From: Pseudomonadota bacterium
Lineage (GTDB): Bacteria; Pseudomonadota; Gammaproteobacteria; Steroidobacterales; Steroidobacteraceae
DNA length: 64,000 nucleotides
Direction: 5' to 3'
Assembly (NCBI GenBank): GCA_021808195.1
Contig: JAKBCE010000008.1
Location: forward strand, 1 to 64,000
The position numbers were made by a program, and so were the translations under genes. The stretch's first letter is position 1. The number at the start of each line of letters is the position of its first letter. Shown here piece by piece: positions 45,162 through 53,954 of this stretch. The notes beneath the pieces are model-generated. The model did not search any database. It was not told where the DNA came from and worked only from the letters and a program-made list of their open reading frames with translations.

Positions 45162-46595
45162 ATGACCGACTCCAACCACCCCGCGCTGCATCCCGATCGG
45201 CTGTTTGCGGCCGATCCGGCGACCCGTGCCATCGCCCGACGGCTGTATGGCGAAATCCGCACGCTGCCGATCATCAGTCCGCATGGGCACACCGATCCGC
45301 GCTGGTTCGCGCTCAACGAGCCGTTCAGCGATCCGGCCTCCCTGCTGCTGACCCCGGATCACTACATCACTCGCATGCTCTACAGTCAGGGTGTCCCACT
45401 CGATGAACTCGGCGTCGAACCGAACGGCGAGCGACACGCCCCGCCGGCGCCCGAGGCCATCTGGCGCACGTTCGCCGCGCACTATTCTCTGTTCCGCGGC
45501 ACCCCCACTCGCCTGTGGCTCGACTGGGTACTGGCCGAAGTGTTCGATGCCGAGTGTCCGCTGACGAGCGCGAACGCTGAGCGAACCTACGAGCGCATCT
45601 GCGCGCAGCTCGCCACACCGGGATTCCGGCCGCGCGCATTATTCGAACGGTTCGGGATCGAAGTGCTGGCCACCACCGAATCGCCGCTGGATCCGCTCGC
45701 GCACCATGCCGCCATCCGCGCCAGCGGCTGGCCGGGACGAGTGATCAGTGCCTATCGGCCGGACTCCGTCGTCGATCCTGAAACTCCCGGATTCGTCACG
45801 CACCTGGAACACCTCGGCGCGCTGACGGGCATCGATCCGTTCAGCTGGCAAGGCTACCTTGCAGCCCATCGGGCCCGACGCGCGTTCTTCGCCTCCTTGG
45901 GCGCAACCTCGACCGATCACGGCCACCCGACCGCGCGTACCGAAGATCTGGACGAACGCGATGCTGAGGCGCTTTTCGAGCGCATCGTGCGGGCCGCGCG
46001 CCGCGGCGCTCTGTCCAGCACCGATGCGGACACCTTCCGTGCCCAGATGCTCACGGAAATGGCCCGCATGAGCCTCGAGGACGGTCTGGTGATGCAGATT
46101 CATCCCGGTGCGTGCCGTAATCACAACACACCGCTGTTCCGTCGCTTCGGTGCGAACATCGGCGCCGACATCCCAACCCGGACCGACTATGTCGCCGCAC
46201 TGCGCCCGCTGCTGAACCGCTTCGGCAATGAGTCCACCCTGACGATCATCGTGTTCACGCTCGATGAATCGAACTACAGCCGCGAACTCGCGCCGCTCGC
46301 CGGGCACTATCCGGCGCTGCGGCTCGGCCCGGCCTGGTGGTTCCACGACAGCCCCGAAGGATTACTGCGGTTCCGAGAGCAGACCACCGAGACGGCTGGC
46401 TTCTACAACACCGTCGGCTTCAACGACGACACCCGAGCGTTCTTCTCGATTCCGGCACGGCACGACGCTGCGCGGCGGATCGACTGCACATTCCTCGCAC
46501 GTCTGGTGGCCGAGCACCGTCTGCCCGAAGACGAAGCGTTGCAGGTGGCGCAGGACCTGGCGTATCGGCTGCCGAAGCAAGCCTACCGGCTCTGA
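45162..46595 (+). CDS. uxaC: Uronate (glucuronate) isomerase
   Basis: 477 residues, the usual length. It converts D-glucuronate to D-fructuronate (and galacturonate to tagaturonate). Landmarks are the metal-binding SPHGHTDPRW at the start, NEPFSDPASLLLTPDHY, AGHYPALRLGPAWWF and ETAGFYNTVGFNDDTRAF near the end. The ATG at 45162 is where the family begins. It follows aguA and feeds UxuB. Confidence 0.95.
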   Translation: MTDSNHPALHPDRLFAADPATRAIARRLYGEIRTLPIISPHGHTDPRWFALNEPFSDPASLLLTPDHYITRMLYSQGVPLDELGVEPNGERHAPPAPEAIWRTFAAHYSLFRGTPTRLWLDWVLAEVFDAECPLTSANAERTYERICAQLATPGFRPRALFERFGIEVLATTESPLDPLAHHAAIRASGWPGRVISAYRPDSVVDPETPGFVTHLEHLGALTGIDPFSWQGYLAAHRARRAFFASLGATSTDHGHPTARTEDLDERDAEALFERIVRAARRGALSSTDADTFRAQMLTEMARMSLEDGLVMQIHPGACRNHNTPLFRRFGANIGADIPTRTDYVAALRPLLNRFGNESTLTIIVFTLDESNYSRELAPLAGHYPALRLGPAWWFHDSPEGLLRFREQTTETAGFYNTVGFNDDTRAFFSIPARHDAARRIDCTFLARLVAEHRLPEDEALQVAQDLAYRLPKQAYRL

Positions 46596-46671
46596 CCGGC
46601 TCCCCGGTCGGCGTCGCAACCGCTGCGGCGCCGGCCGGGCCGGTCGCATCACGAGCTCCGTCCGGCTCGTC

Positions 46672-48618
46672 TCACTTCACCGCGAATGCACGGTACGAGT
46701 GCGGCGCCAGTCTGATGACGAAGCTCGTCTGCCCGTGCTCGCTCGGCAGTGGGTTCGGCGTGATGAGTGGCGCCGGCAGCACTGCCTGTCCCGAGGCCAA
46801 GTCGAGCAGCTCCCGAGCGCCCCGATGCACGAACACTCGCACCGTCACGGGACGCGCCAGATACGACTCGACCACGAAGGTGTGGTTGCTGTAGGCAAAT
46901 TCCGCGACGTGCGCCGGCGCGTTGATCCGCACCGGGAATTTCGCCAGCAGATAACCACGCAGCGTATTCAACACCGGCTCGGGCAGTCGGTACAGATCGC
47001 CCATGTTGCTCGGCACGTCGAGCACGTAAAGCTGGCCACGCGAGTATCCGGTCATCAGCAGCAGTGGCACCCCATGGGCCGAGGCTTCACCCTGGATGAC
47101 GGGCCAACTATCGTTCGTGTAGAAGCGGATCTGCGGGAAGATCACCCGCGCCGCCCGCTCGCCCGGGACATTCAGACCCGCGGTCGTGCCCCCGGCGATG
47201 CTGCCGAGATAGTGGCGCACCGCGATCGGCAAGCCCGTGTAGGTGATGTCTGCCACGTTGCGAATGCCACGATGTTCCTGCTCGAGTGTGTGCAGCAGTC
47301 CGGAAGTGATGAGCACATCGCCTCCGGCCGTGAGCCGCGCCTCGATCTTCGCCACCAGATGTGGGTCGGCCGCCGCCTCGGCTGTGAGCAGCACTAGTGG
47401 AGCGTGTGTCGGGAAGTGCGGCTGCAGATTGATCGGGATACCGATGTTGCCGAGGTAATTCTGCAGGAAATCCTCGCCACTCGACTGAAACGGCTTGTAA
47501 CTGGCGATGCCGATCGGGTGGCCGAGCTTGCCGAGCACTTTATCGACTTTGCCGAGCGCATACCCGGCAACGCTTGCCCAGCCCGGCACTGCCTCGCTGC
47601 CCGGCGGTGCCTTGAACGCACGCACCATCGCCTGCCAGTCGAAACTGGTGCGGTCGGCGGCCCAAGCAGAGCGCTCACCCGGGCTCACCGGCTCCGGTAC
47701 CGCGAGTTGCGGCCAGCTGAACAGCGTAATTTCCGGCGACTTGGCGAACAGAGTATCCCAGAGCTGCTCGGCGTAGCGATCGACGTACCGATCGCCGAAG
47801 GTGTCGACCCAGCCGCCCTGGTCCGCGTGCGGCCGAATGTTGTGATAGTAGCGGTAGATCAGGTAGCTCTCGTATTGCTGGAGCATCTGCGCCGTGTGCA
47901 CCGGGTCACGGGTCTCATCGCCGGTGTAAATTCCGCTGAACATCTTCGCTTCGCGGTCCAGGTCGAATCCCAGACCCTGGAAGTGTTCGTACCAGTTCGG
48001 GTACTTGATGATGACCTTGGCGTGCGGATTGACCTGGTGCGCCGTGTCGATGATCAGGTGCTGCGCCACCCAGCGCATTTTACGCAGCCGATACTCGGTC
48101 CAGCTGAGTGCGCCCTTGGCCTTGATGTCCGCGTTACTGCGCGTATTGAAGAAGGTGAAGTCATCGAGAATGATGGTATTGAAATGACGAGCCGCCATGC
48201 GCACTGCGCGCTCGCACAGCGCCACATCGCGTGGATTCTCAAAATCGAAGGAATTGAACTGATTGAAGCGGTTGCGACCGGCAAACAGCGTGATGCCGCC
48301 ATCGACGCTGATCCCGCGGCGGCGGAAGAATGCGCTGATGCGCGCGAGCGAGGCTGGATCGGCGAATACCTGATCGCGATATACCTCGAGATAGACCTTG
48401 TTGAAGTGCACCTGGCTCCAGATGCGCTGAAATTGACGGCGCAGCGTCTGCGGGTTGGCCAGCTGGCGCGTGGCGCTCACCGGGATGTACACCGCCACGC
48501 TGAAATGGCGGTACGGCCGCTCGGCAGCGCCGGCCGGCCGAACCATCAATGTCGCCGCGCACAGCACCCCGGCGAGCACCGCCAGGCCTGAGGCCGCTCG
48601 GCTCTGTCGTATCTTCAT
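46672..48618 (-). CDS. Secreted protein of unknown family in the xylan locus, possible new glycoside hydrolase
   Basis: 648 residues with a signal peptide (about 1-30, ending AGA). The first 350 residues look like a TIM barrel: VAVYIPVSATRQ, VYLEVYRDQVFADP, GISVDGGITLFAGR, NTIILDDFTFFNTRS, AKVIIKYPNWYEHFQ, FSGIYTGDETRD, RYYHNIRPHADQGGWVDTF. They hold many acidic residues at strand ends (IILDDF, TGDETRD). From about 410 to 560 there is a segment like the glutamine-amidotransferase-type domain of GH42 enzymes (LVLLTAEAAADP, ARLTAGGDVLITSGLL), then a beta-rich C-terminus. I do not recognise a named family. It lies 63 bp after ManD, on the hexuronate-transporter operon, so a role in glucuronoxylan side-chain removal is the best guess. 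Confidence 0.75.
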   Translation of the reverse strand: MKIRQSRAASGLAVLAGVLCAATLMVRPAGAAERPYRHFSVAVYIPVSATRQLANPQTLRRQFQRIWSQVHFNKVYLEVYRDQVFADPASLARISAFFRRRGISVDGGITLFAGRNRFNQFNSFDFENPRDVALCERAVRMAARHFNTIILDDFTFFNTRSNADIKAKGALSWTEYRLRKMRWVAQHLIIDTAHQVNPHAKVIIKYPNWYEHFQGLGFDLDREAKMFSGIYTGDETRDPVHTAQMLQQYESYLIYRYYHNIRPHADQGGWVDTFGDRYVDRYAEQLWDTLFAKSPEITLFSWPQLAVPEPVSPGERSAWAADRTSFDWQAMVRAFKAPPGSEAVPGWASVAGYALGKVDKVLGKLGHPIGIASYKPFQSSGEDFLQNYLGNIGIPINLQPHFPTHAPLVLLTAEAAADPHLVAKIEARLTAGGDVLITSGLLHTLEQEHRGIRNVADITYTGLPIAVRHYLGSIAGGTTAGLNVPGERAARVIFPQIRFYTNDSWPVIQGEASAHGVPLLLMTGYSRGQLYVLDVPSNMGDLYRLPEPVLNTLRGYLLAKFPVRINAPAHVAEFAYSNHTFVVESYLARPVTVRVFVHRGARELLDLASGQAVLPAPLITPNPLPSEHGQTSFVIRLAPHSYRAFAVK

Positions 48619-48680
48619 GTGCAACCCCCTCTCGTATCGTCGATTCAATCTGCCGGCGCTCGCGCGCGCCGGTCACCGGC

Positions 48681-49931
48681 TCACCAGTCCCACATCGTGC
48701 CGTCCGACAACCGCGCGATGGGCAGTTGCCTCGGGCTGTACGGATAGCGCGCGGCCTCTCGCTCATCGAGGTCGACGCCGTGCCCGGGGCTCTCGCCGCA
48801 GTGCAGACACCCGTCGCGAAACGTGTAGTCGTGCGGGAACACGGCGTCGGTCTCATCCGCGTGTCGCATATACTCCTGGATGCCGAAGTTCGGCACCCAA
48901 GTGTCAAAATGCAGCGCCGCGCCGAGGGTCACCGGCGAGAGGTCCGTCGCTCCGTGAAAGCCCGTGCGCACCCGGTGCAGCGCGGCGAGATCGGCAATAC
49001 GACGCACGTGGCTGATGCCACCGCCGTGCACGATCGTGGTGCGGATATAGTCAATCAGCTGCCGCTCGAGCAGCGTGCGGCAGTCCCAGATGGAATTGAA
49101 CACCTCGCCGACCGCGAGCGGCGTCACTGAATGGCGGCGGATGAGTTCGAAGCCATCGGGGTTTTCCGCTGGCGTGGCGTCTTCCAGCCAGAACAGCCTG
49201 AACGGCTCCAAATCGCGCGCCAGGCGCGCCGCCTCGATGGGAGTCAGACGGTGATGCGCATCGTGCAGCAATTCGATATCCCGTCCATGGTCCGCCCGCA
49301 GCCGCTCGAACAGCCGCGGCACGATCTCGAGATACCCCGGTGTCGACCAGACGGTCTCGAGCGGCAGTTCGCTCTCGGCCGGCTCGTAGGCGTTTTTCAT
49401 GCGAGTCACACCGTACGGCTTGGCGAGTCCCGGCACGCCGCACTGCGCGCGCACGGCGCGATAGCCCTGCGCGATGAACCGGCCCACCTCGGCACTGGTC
49501 TCCTCGAGATCCCGGCCGCTTGCATGACCGTAGACGAGTACCGCCTCGCGGCTACGTCCGCCGAGTAACCGATACAACGGCAGTCCCGCCATCTTGCCAA
49601 GGATGTCCCACAGCGCCACGTCCACCGCCGCGATCGCCGTCATGGTCACCGGGCCGCGCCGCCAGTACGCCCCGCGGTAGAGGAACTGCCAGGTATCCTC
49701 GATCCGTCCGGCATCCCGACCGATGAGATTGGGAATCACGTGCTGCTCGAGGTAGGCCGCCACGGCGAGCTCGCGGCCGTTGAGGGTCGCATCGCCGAGG
49801 CCGGCGACTCCCGAGCGTGTCTCGATCCGCAGGGTGACGAAATTGCGACCCGGGGAAGTGACGATCACGCGCGCTGCGACGATCTGCCGATCGCGCGCCG
49901 AGCCGTGTGATTCAGACGGGATATCGATCAT
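48681..49931 (-). CDS. manD: D-mannonate dehydratase of the enolase superfamily (ManD)
   Basis: 416 residues. ManD converts D-mannonate to 2-keto-3-deoxygluconate. Key parts are [17 protein letters not shown] and [11 protein letters not shown] at the start, the [11 protein letters not shown] loop, and metal ligands in [10 protein letters not shown] (D), [11 protein letters not shown] (E) and LAVGEVFNS (E). [18 protein letters not shown] sequence and [12 protein letters not shown] close the barrel. This is the ManD branch rather than iron-dependent UxuA. I use ATG 49931; GTG at 49961 is possible. It is between the transporter and the unknown secreted protein. Confidence 0.92.
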   Translation of the reverse strand: MIDIPSESHGSARDRQIVAARVIVTSPGRNFVTLRIETRSGVAGLGDATLNGRELAVAAYLEQHVIPNLIGRDAGRIEDTWQFLYRGAYWRRGPVTMTAIAAVDVALWDILGKMAGLPLYRLLGGRSREAVLVYGHASGRDLEETSAEVGRFIAQGYRAVRAQCGVPGLAKPYGVTRMKNAYEPAESELPLETVWSTPGYLEIVPRLFERLRADHGRDIELLHDAHHRLTPIEAARLARDLEPFRLFWLEDATPAENPDGFELIRRHSVTPLAVGEVFNSIWDCRTLLERQLIDYIRTTIVHGGGISHVRRIADLAALHRVRTGFHGATDLSPVTLGAALHFDTWVPNFGIQEYMRHADETDAVFPHDYTFRDGCLHCGESPGHGVDLDEREAARYPYSPRQLPIARLSDGTMWDW

Positions 49932-50006
49932 GACCTTCGACTCCGCGACGGGCCACGCCACGCCCGTGCGCAGCCTGGCGGAATGGAACGCTGTGGTGGC
50001 GCACGC

Positions 50007-51302
50007 TCACGCGCCTGCCAGACGGATCGGCGAGAGCCGCGGCGCGAGCCCTTGAATGACGGCGAGCGCCAGCAGATACATCCCGCCGGCCGTGCCGAAC
50101 AACAAGGCATAGCTGCCGGTCGCCTGCAGCAGAACACCCACGGCGGTCGAGACCAACGCGCCGGAGATCGCCCCGGCAAAGCCGCCGAGCCCGACGACCG
50201 AGGCGACCTCGGTGCTCGGATACAGGTCGGAAGCCGTCGTGAACAGGTTTGCCGACCAACCCTGGTGCGCCGCCGCCGCGAGCCCGATGAGTCCGACCGC
50301 GGCCCAGAGTTCATGCACCGCGGACGTCCACGCGACCGGCACGACCGCGAGCGCACACAACAGCATCGCGCCTTTGCGCGCCGTGTTGCGGCTCCAGCCG
50401 GCGCGCATCAGCCGACCGGCGAGCCAGCCGCCGCCGATACTGCCGGCATCGGCCATCGCATAGATACTGATGAGCGGCAACGCGAGCGAAGTCAGATCGA
50501 GTCCGTAGCGATGGCTGAGGTACTTCGGCAACCAGAACAGTAGGAACCACCACACCGGATCGGTGAGGAACTTGCCGGCAACGAATGCCCAGGTCTGGCG
50601 GTGTCGCAGCAGCTCGCGCCAGCGAACCGCCCGGGGGGCGGGTGCTGTGGGCTCATCGGCGCGGATATGGGCAAGCTCCCGCGCGCTCACGCGACGATGG
50701 CGGTCCGGCGGTCGGTAGACCCTGAGCCAGATGATCAGCCACCCTGCACTCAGCACGCCGGTGAGCAGGAATCCTGAGCGCAGGCCCCACAGTCCAACCG
50801 CAATGGGCACGACGAGAGGTGCGAGCAGCGCACCGACATTTGAGCCGGCATTGAACAGGCCCGTGGCGAAGGCGCGCTCGCGCAGCGGAAACCATTCGGC
50901 GACCGTCTTCACCGCCGCCGGAAAATTGCCGGCCTCGCCGAGTCCGAGCAGGAAGCGGGCCGCTGCGAATGCCAACACGCTGCGCGCCAGCGCGTGACTC
51001 ATGGCGGCCACGCTCCACAATCCCATCGCGAGGGCATAGCCGAGGCGTGTGCCAAGCTTGTCGATCAGCGCGCCGGCGAACACCAGCCCGAGGGCATAGG
51101 CGAGCTGGAATGCCGCAACGATGTACCCGTAATCGAGCTCGCTCCAGCCGAGCGCGTGGCTGAGCGCCGGGGCGAGCACGCCGAGCACCTGCCGGTCGAT
51201 ATAATTGAGGGTGGTGGCCCAGAACAACAGCCCGCAGATGCGCCACCGGTAGCCGCCCAAGCGCCCGGTGGTCTCCTGCACAGACTGCGCCTCGGCGAGC
51301 AT
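50007..51302 (-). CDS. MFS hexuronate transporter (ACS family, ExuT-like)
   Basis: 431 residues, twelve helices. The anion:cation symporter signature is FWATTLNYIDRQVLGVLAP in helix 1, then LIDKLGTRLGYALAM, RFLLGLGEAGNFPAAVKTVAEWFPLRERAFATG and SNVGALLAPLVVP. ExuT-type carriers import glucuronate or galacturonate with protons. A site like the other operators sits 38 bp upstream. It starts the operon transporter-manD-unknown protein on the minus strand. Substrate is inferred from neighbours. Confidence 0.88.
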   Translation of the reverse strand: MLAEAQSVQETTGRLGGYRWRICGLLFWATTLNYIDRQVLGVLAPALSHALGWSELDYGYIVAAFQLAYALGLVFAGALIDKLGTRLGYALAMGLWSVAAMSHALARSVLAFAAARFLLGLGEAGNFPAAVKTVAEWFPLRERAFATGLFNAGSNVGALLAPLVVPIAVGLWGLRSGFLLTGVLSAGWLIIWLRVYRPPDRHRRVSARELAHIRADEPTAPAPRAVRWRELLRHRQTWAFVAGKFLTDPVWWFLLFWLPKYLSHRYGLDLTSLALPLISIYAMADAGSIGGGWLAGRLMRAGWSRNTARKGAMLLCALAVVPVAWTSAVHELWAAVGLIGLAAAAHQGWSANLFTTASDLYPSTEVASVVGLGGFAGAISGALVSTAVGVLLQATGSYALLFGTAGGMYLLALAVIQGLAPRLSPIRLAGA

Positions 51303-51338
51303 GGTCGGCGAGTGTCCTGAACACACGAAAGAATAATT

Positions 51339-51367
51339 ATGGTACCGCTCTCATTTATTTCCGGCAA
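51339..51367 (-). promoter_or_regulatory. Operator g and promoter of the hexuronate-transporter operon
   Basis: TGGTACCGCTCTCA (51340-51353) is one base off the consensus arm. On the minus strand TTGCCG (51367-51362) and TACCAT (51344-51339) are 17 bp apart, so again one operator arm is the -10 element. Confidence 0.65.
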
Positions 51368-51412
51368 CTTGGCCAGAGCGGGCGCTCGGTCCGACTTCAG
51401 TAAGTATTTTTG

Positions 51413-51450
51413 TTTACCTGGCGGCAGAGTTCGTTATGATAGCGATATCA
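51413..51450 (+). promoter_or_regulatory. Operator c and promoter of the GH3 gene
   Basis: TTTACC (51413-51418), a 16-bp spacer and TATGAT (51435-51440) form a promoter. TGATAGCGATATCA (51437-51450), with perfect arms, overlaps the -10 and covers the start site. Confidence 0.8.
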
Positions 51451-51478
51451 CCTTCAGAATATCGGGGGACCTCCGGTG

Positions 51479-53830
51479 ATGAGCCACAACCGTCGTGCGG
51501 GCACATTGCTCATCGGCGTGGTCGCCGCAGTTGCCGCGACCTGGGCGGCGCCCCGAGTACGAGCCGCCACGCCGCTCTACAAAGATCCCCACGCGCCGGT
51601 GGCGAGCCGCGTGCAGGACCTGCTGGCACGCATGACGCTCGCTGAGAAGATCGCACAGATCAGCTCGCTCTGGGAGGGCAAGCCGCAGATCGAAAATGCA
51701 GCCGGCGAGTTCGACCCCGCCAAGGCGGCACGTCATTTCCCCGACGGCATCGGTCAGATCGCCCGGCCGGGCGATTACGCGCCTGACCAGTACCGTCTGC
51801 GCAGCCTTGCGCAGACCATCCGCTTCGTCAACGCGGTCCAACGTTACGAACTCCAGCACACGCGCCTCGGCATCCCGACCCTGTTTCACTCCGAGGGGCT
51901 GCATGGCTACGTCGCACGGGGCGCAACCAGCTTCCCGCAGGCGATCGCACTCGCGAGCACCTGGGATCCGGCACTGGTGACCCGTGTGTTTGGTGTCGTG
52001 GCGCGCGAAGCGCGCGCACGCGGCGTGGGCATGCTGCTCACACCAGTGATCAACCTCGGTCGCGATCCTCGCTGGGGACGAATCGAGGAGACCTTCGGCG
52101 AGGACCCGTATCTGGTGAGCCGTATGGGCGTGGCGGAGGTACGCGGCCTGCAGGGCCCGACGCTGCCGCTGAAGCCCGGTCACGTCCTCGCCGTTCTCAA
52201 GCACATGGCCGGCTACGGCGTTCCCGAGGCCGGAACCAACGTTGGTCCGGTTGAACTCACGCGCCGGACCCTGCTGCAGATGTACCTGCCGGCGTTTCAT
52301 GCGGCTATCGCACAGGCGCACGCTCAGGTGGTCATGGCCGCCTACAACGAGATCGGCGGGGTCCCCTGTACCGACAACCCCTGGCTCTTTCGGCAGGTGC
52401 TGCGCAAGGACTGGGGATTCAAGGGCATCGTGGTCAGCGACTATCTCGGCATCGAGCAGCTGATGAGCCTGCACCACGTGGTGCCGAATCTGACGGACGC
52501 TGCCGCACGTGCGCTGCGCGCCGGGGTCGACGTGGATTTCCCCGACGGTCAGGCCTTCGCCCATCTGCCGCAGGCACTCGCCGCCGGCCAGGTGAGCATG
52601 CAGCAGATCAACGCGGCAGTGGCCGGCGTGCTGCGCCTGAAATTTCTCTCCGGGGTGTTCGATCACCCCTATGCGAGTGTGCGCTACGCGCGCCAGATCA
52701 CCGATGATCCGGCGGCGCGTGCCCTGGCGCTCAAGTCGGCCGAAGAGGCGATCGTTCTGCTGAAGAACGATGGCACTCTGCCCCTGCACATCTCGCGCCT
52801 GAGGACCTTGGCCGTGATCGGGCCGAACGCCGCAGCGGTGCGCCTCGGCGGCTACTCCGGCATTCCGACCGCGCCGGTGAGCGTCCTGCAGGGAATCCGC
52901 GCCGCGGTCGGCAAGCGGGTGCACGTCCTGTACGCGCGCGGGGTGAAACTGCTTGCCTACGGCAACAAAGACACCAACCGCGAAGTGCTGGAGAGCCCCG
53001 CGGCAAACCGGCCGCGGATCCGCCATGCGGTCGCCATCGCTCGGCGCGCCGATGCGACGGTGCTGGTGCTCGGCACGAGTGGCGCGCTGTGCCGCGAGGG
53101 CTGGGCCACGGACCACCTCGGCGACCGCGACACGCTACGGCTGCGCGCCGATCAGAACCGGCTCGCCCAGGCGATCTTCGCCGTCGGCAAGCCGGTGGTG
53201 GTGGTCCTGATCAACGGCTGCCCGGTGACAGTCAATCGCATCCTGCCGCGCGCCAATGCGCTGCTCGAGGGCTGGTATCTCGGCCAGGAAGGCGGCACGG
53301 CGCTCGCCCAGGTGCTGTTCGGTCGAAGCGACCCGGGCGGCAAGCTGCCGGTGACGATCCCGCGCTCAGTGGGCATGGTGCCCTACAACTACGACGAGAA
53401 GCCGAGCGCACACCGCGGCTACCTGTTCGCGCGCAACTCGCCTCTGTTCCCATTCGGTTATGGCCTCTCGTACACGACCTTCCACATCGGCCGGCCGCAT
53501 CTCTCGGCGCCTGACCTGCCGGCCCACGGCGCGGTGAACGTGACGGTCGAGGTGCGCAACACCGGCAAGGTCGCCGGCAGCGAAGTGGTGCAGCTGTACG
53601 TGCATCAGCTCGTCACCTCGGTGACCGAGCCGACTCGGGAACTGAAGGGCTTCAAGCGCGTCTGGCTCGCACCGGGCGCCTCGACCGAAGTGCGCTTTAC
53701 GCTGCGCCCGCGAACGTTCGCGATCTGGAACGAGCGGCTGCGTCAGGTGGTCGAACCGGGCACGGTGCACGTTCTGGTCGGTCCCGATTCAGTGCACCTG
53801 AAGTCGGCGACGCTGCGCCTAACGAGTTGA
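51479..53830 (+). CDS. Exported GH3 beta-xylosidase/beta-glucosidase
   Basis: 783 residues. Signal peptide about 1-30 (ends VRA). GH3 N-terminal barrel: MTLAEKIAQISSLW, TPVINLGRDPRWGRIEETFGEDP, VLKHMAGYG, VMAAYNEIGGVPC and the nucleophile aspartate in GIVVSDYLGIEQL. The C-terminal alpha/beta sandwich begins near VVLLKNDGTLPL, and a fibronectin-III-like domain (about 670-783) ends the protein with YGLSYTTFHIG. It removes terminal xylose or glucose in the periplasm or outside. ATG 51479 is preferred over GTG 51476. It is divergent from the transporter, with operators c and g in the gap. Confidence 0.93.
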   Translation: MSHNRRAGTLLIGVVAAVAATWAAPRVRAATPLYKDPHAPVASRVQDLLARMTLAEKIAQISSLWEGKPQIENAAGEFDPAKAARHFPDGIGQIARPGDYAPDQYRLRSLAQTIRFVNAVQRYELQHTRLGIPTLFHSEGLHGYVARGATSFPQAIALASTWDPALVTRVFGVVAREARARGVGMLLTPVINLGRDPRWGRIEETFGEDPYLVSRMGVAEVRGLQGPTLPLKPGHVLAVLKHMAGYGVPEAGTNVGPVELTRRTLLQMYLPAFHAAIAQAHAQVVMAAYNEIGGVPCTDNPWLFRQVLRKDWGFKGIVVSDYLGIEQLMSLHHVVPNLTDAAARALRAGVDVDFPDGQAFAHLPQALAAGQVSMQQINAAVAGVLRLKFLSGVFDHPYASVRYARQITDDPAARALALKSAEEAIVLLKNDGTLPLHISRLRTLAVIGPNAAAVRLGGYSGIPTAPVSVLQGIRAAVGKRVHVLYARGVKLLAYGNKDTNREVLESPAANRPRIRHAVAIARRADATVLVLGTSGALCREGWATDHLGDRDTLRLRADQNRLAQAIFAVGKPVVVVLINGCPVTVNRILPRANALLEGWYLGQEGGTALAQVLFGRSDPGGKLPVTIPRSVGMVPYNYDEKPSAHRGYLFARNSPLFPFGYGLSYTTFHIGRPHLSAPDLPAHGAVNVTVEVRNTGKVAGSEVVQLYVHQLVTSVTEPTRELKGFKRVWLAPGASTEVRFTLRPRTFAIWNERLRQVVEPGTVHVLVGPDSVHLKSATLRLTS

Positions 53831-53954
53831 CGCGCAGCGCAGACCGGCGCCGCTTTTCCCGCCGGCGATCCCCCTACGGGCCACCTCTCCCCCCGGCCTC
53901 ACCGGGGTCGCCGGCGGGAGTTCCGACCCGCTCCTTCGCCGCTCGGCAGGCGCG

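Noticed and set aside
43487..45316. 609-codon minus-strand frame over aguA
   Set aside because: Shadow of GH67; residue make-up is typical of antisense high-GC reading (many Arg, Gly, Val, His).
51434..53116. 560-codon minus-strand frame over the GH3 gene
   Set aside because: Shadow of GH3, and its start overlaps operator c.
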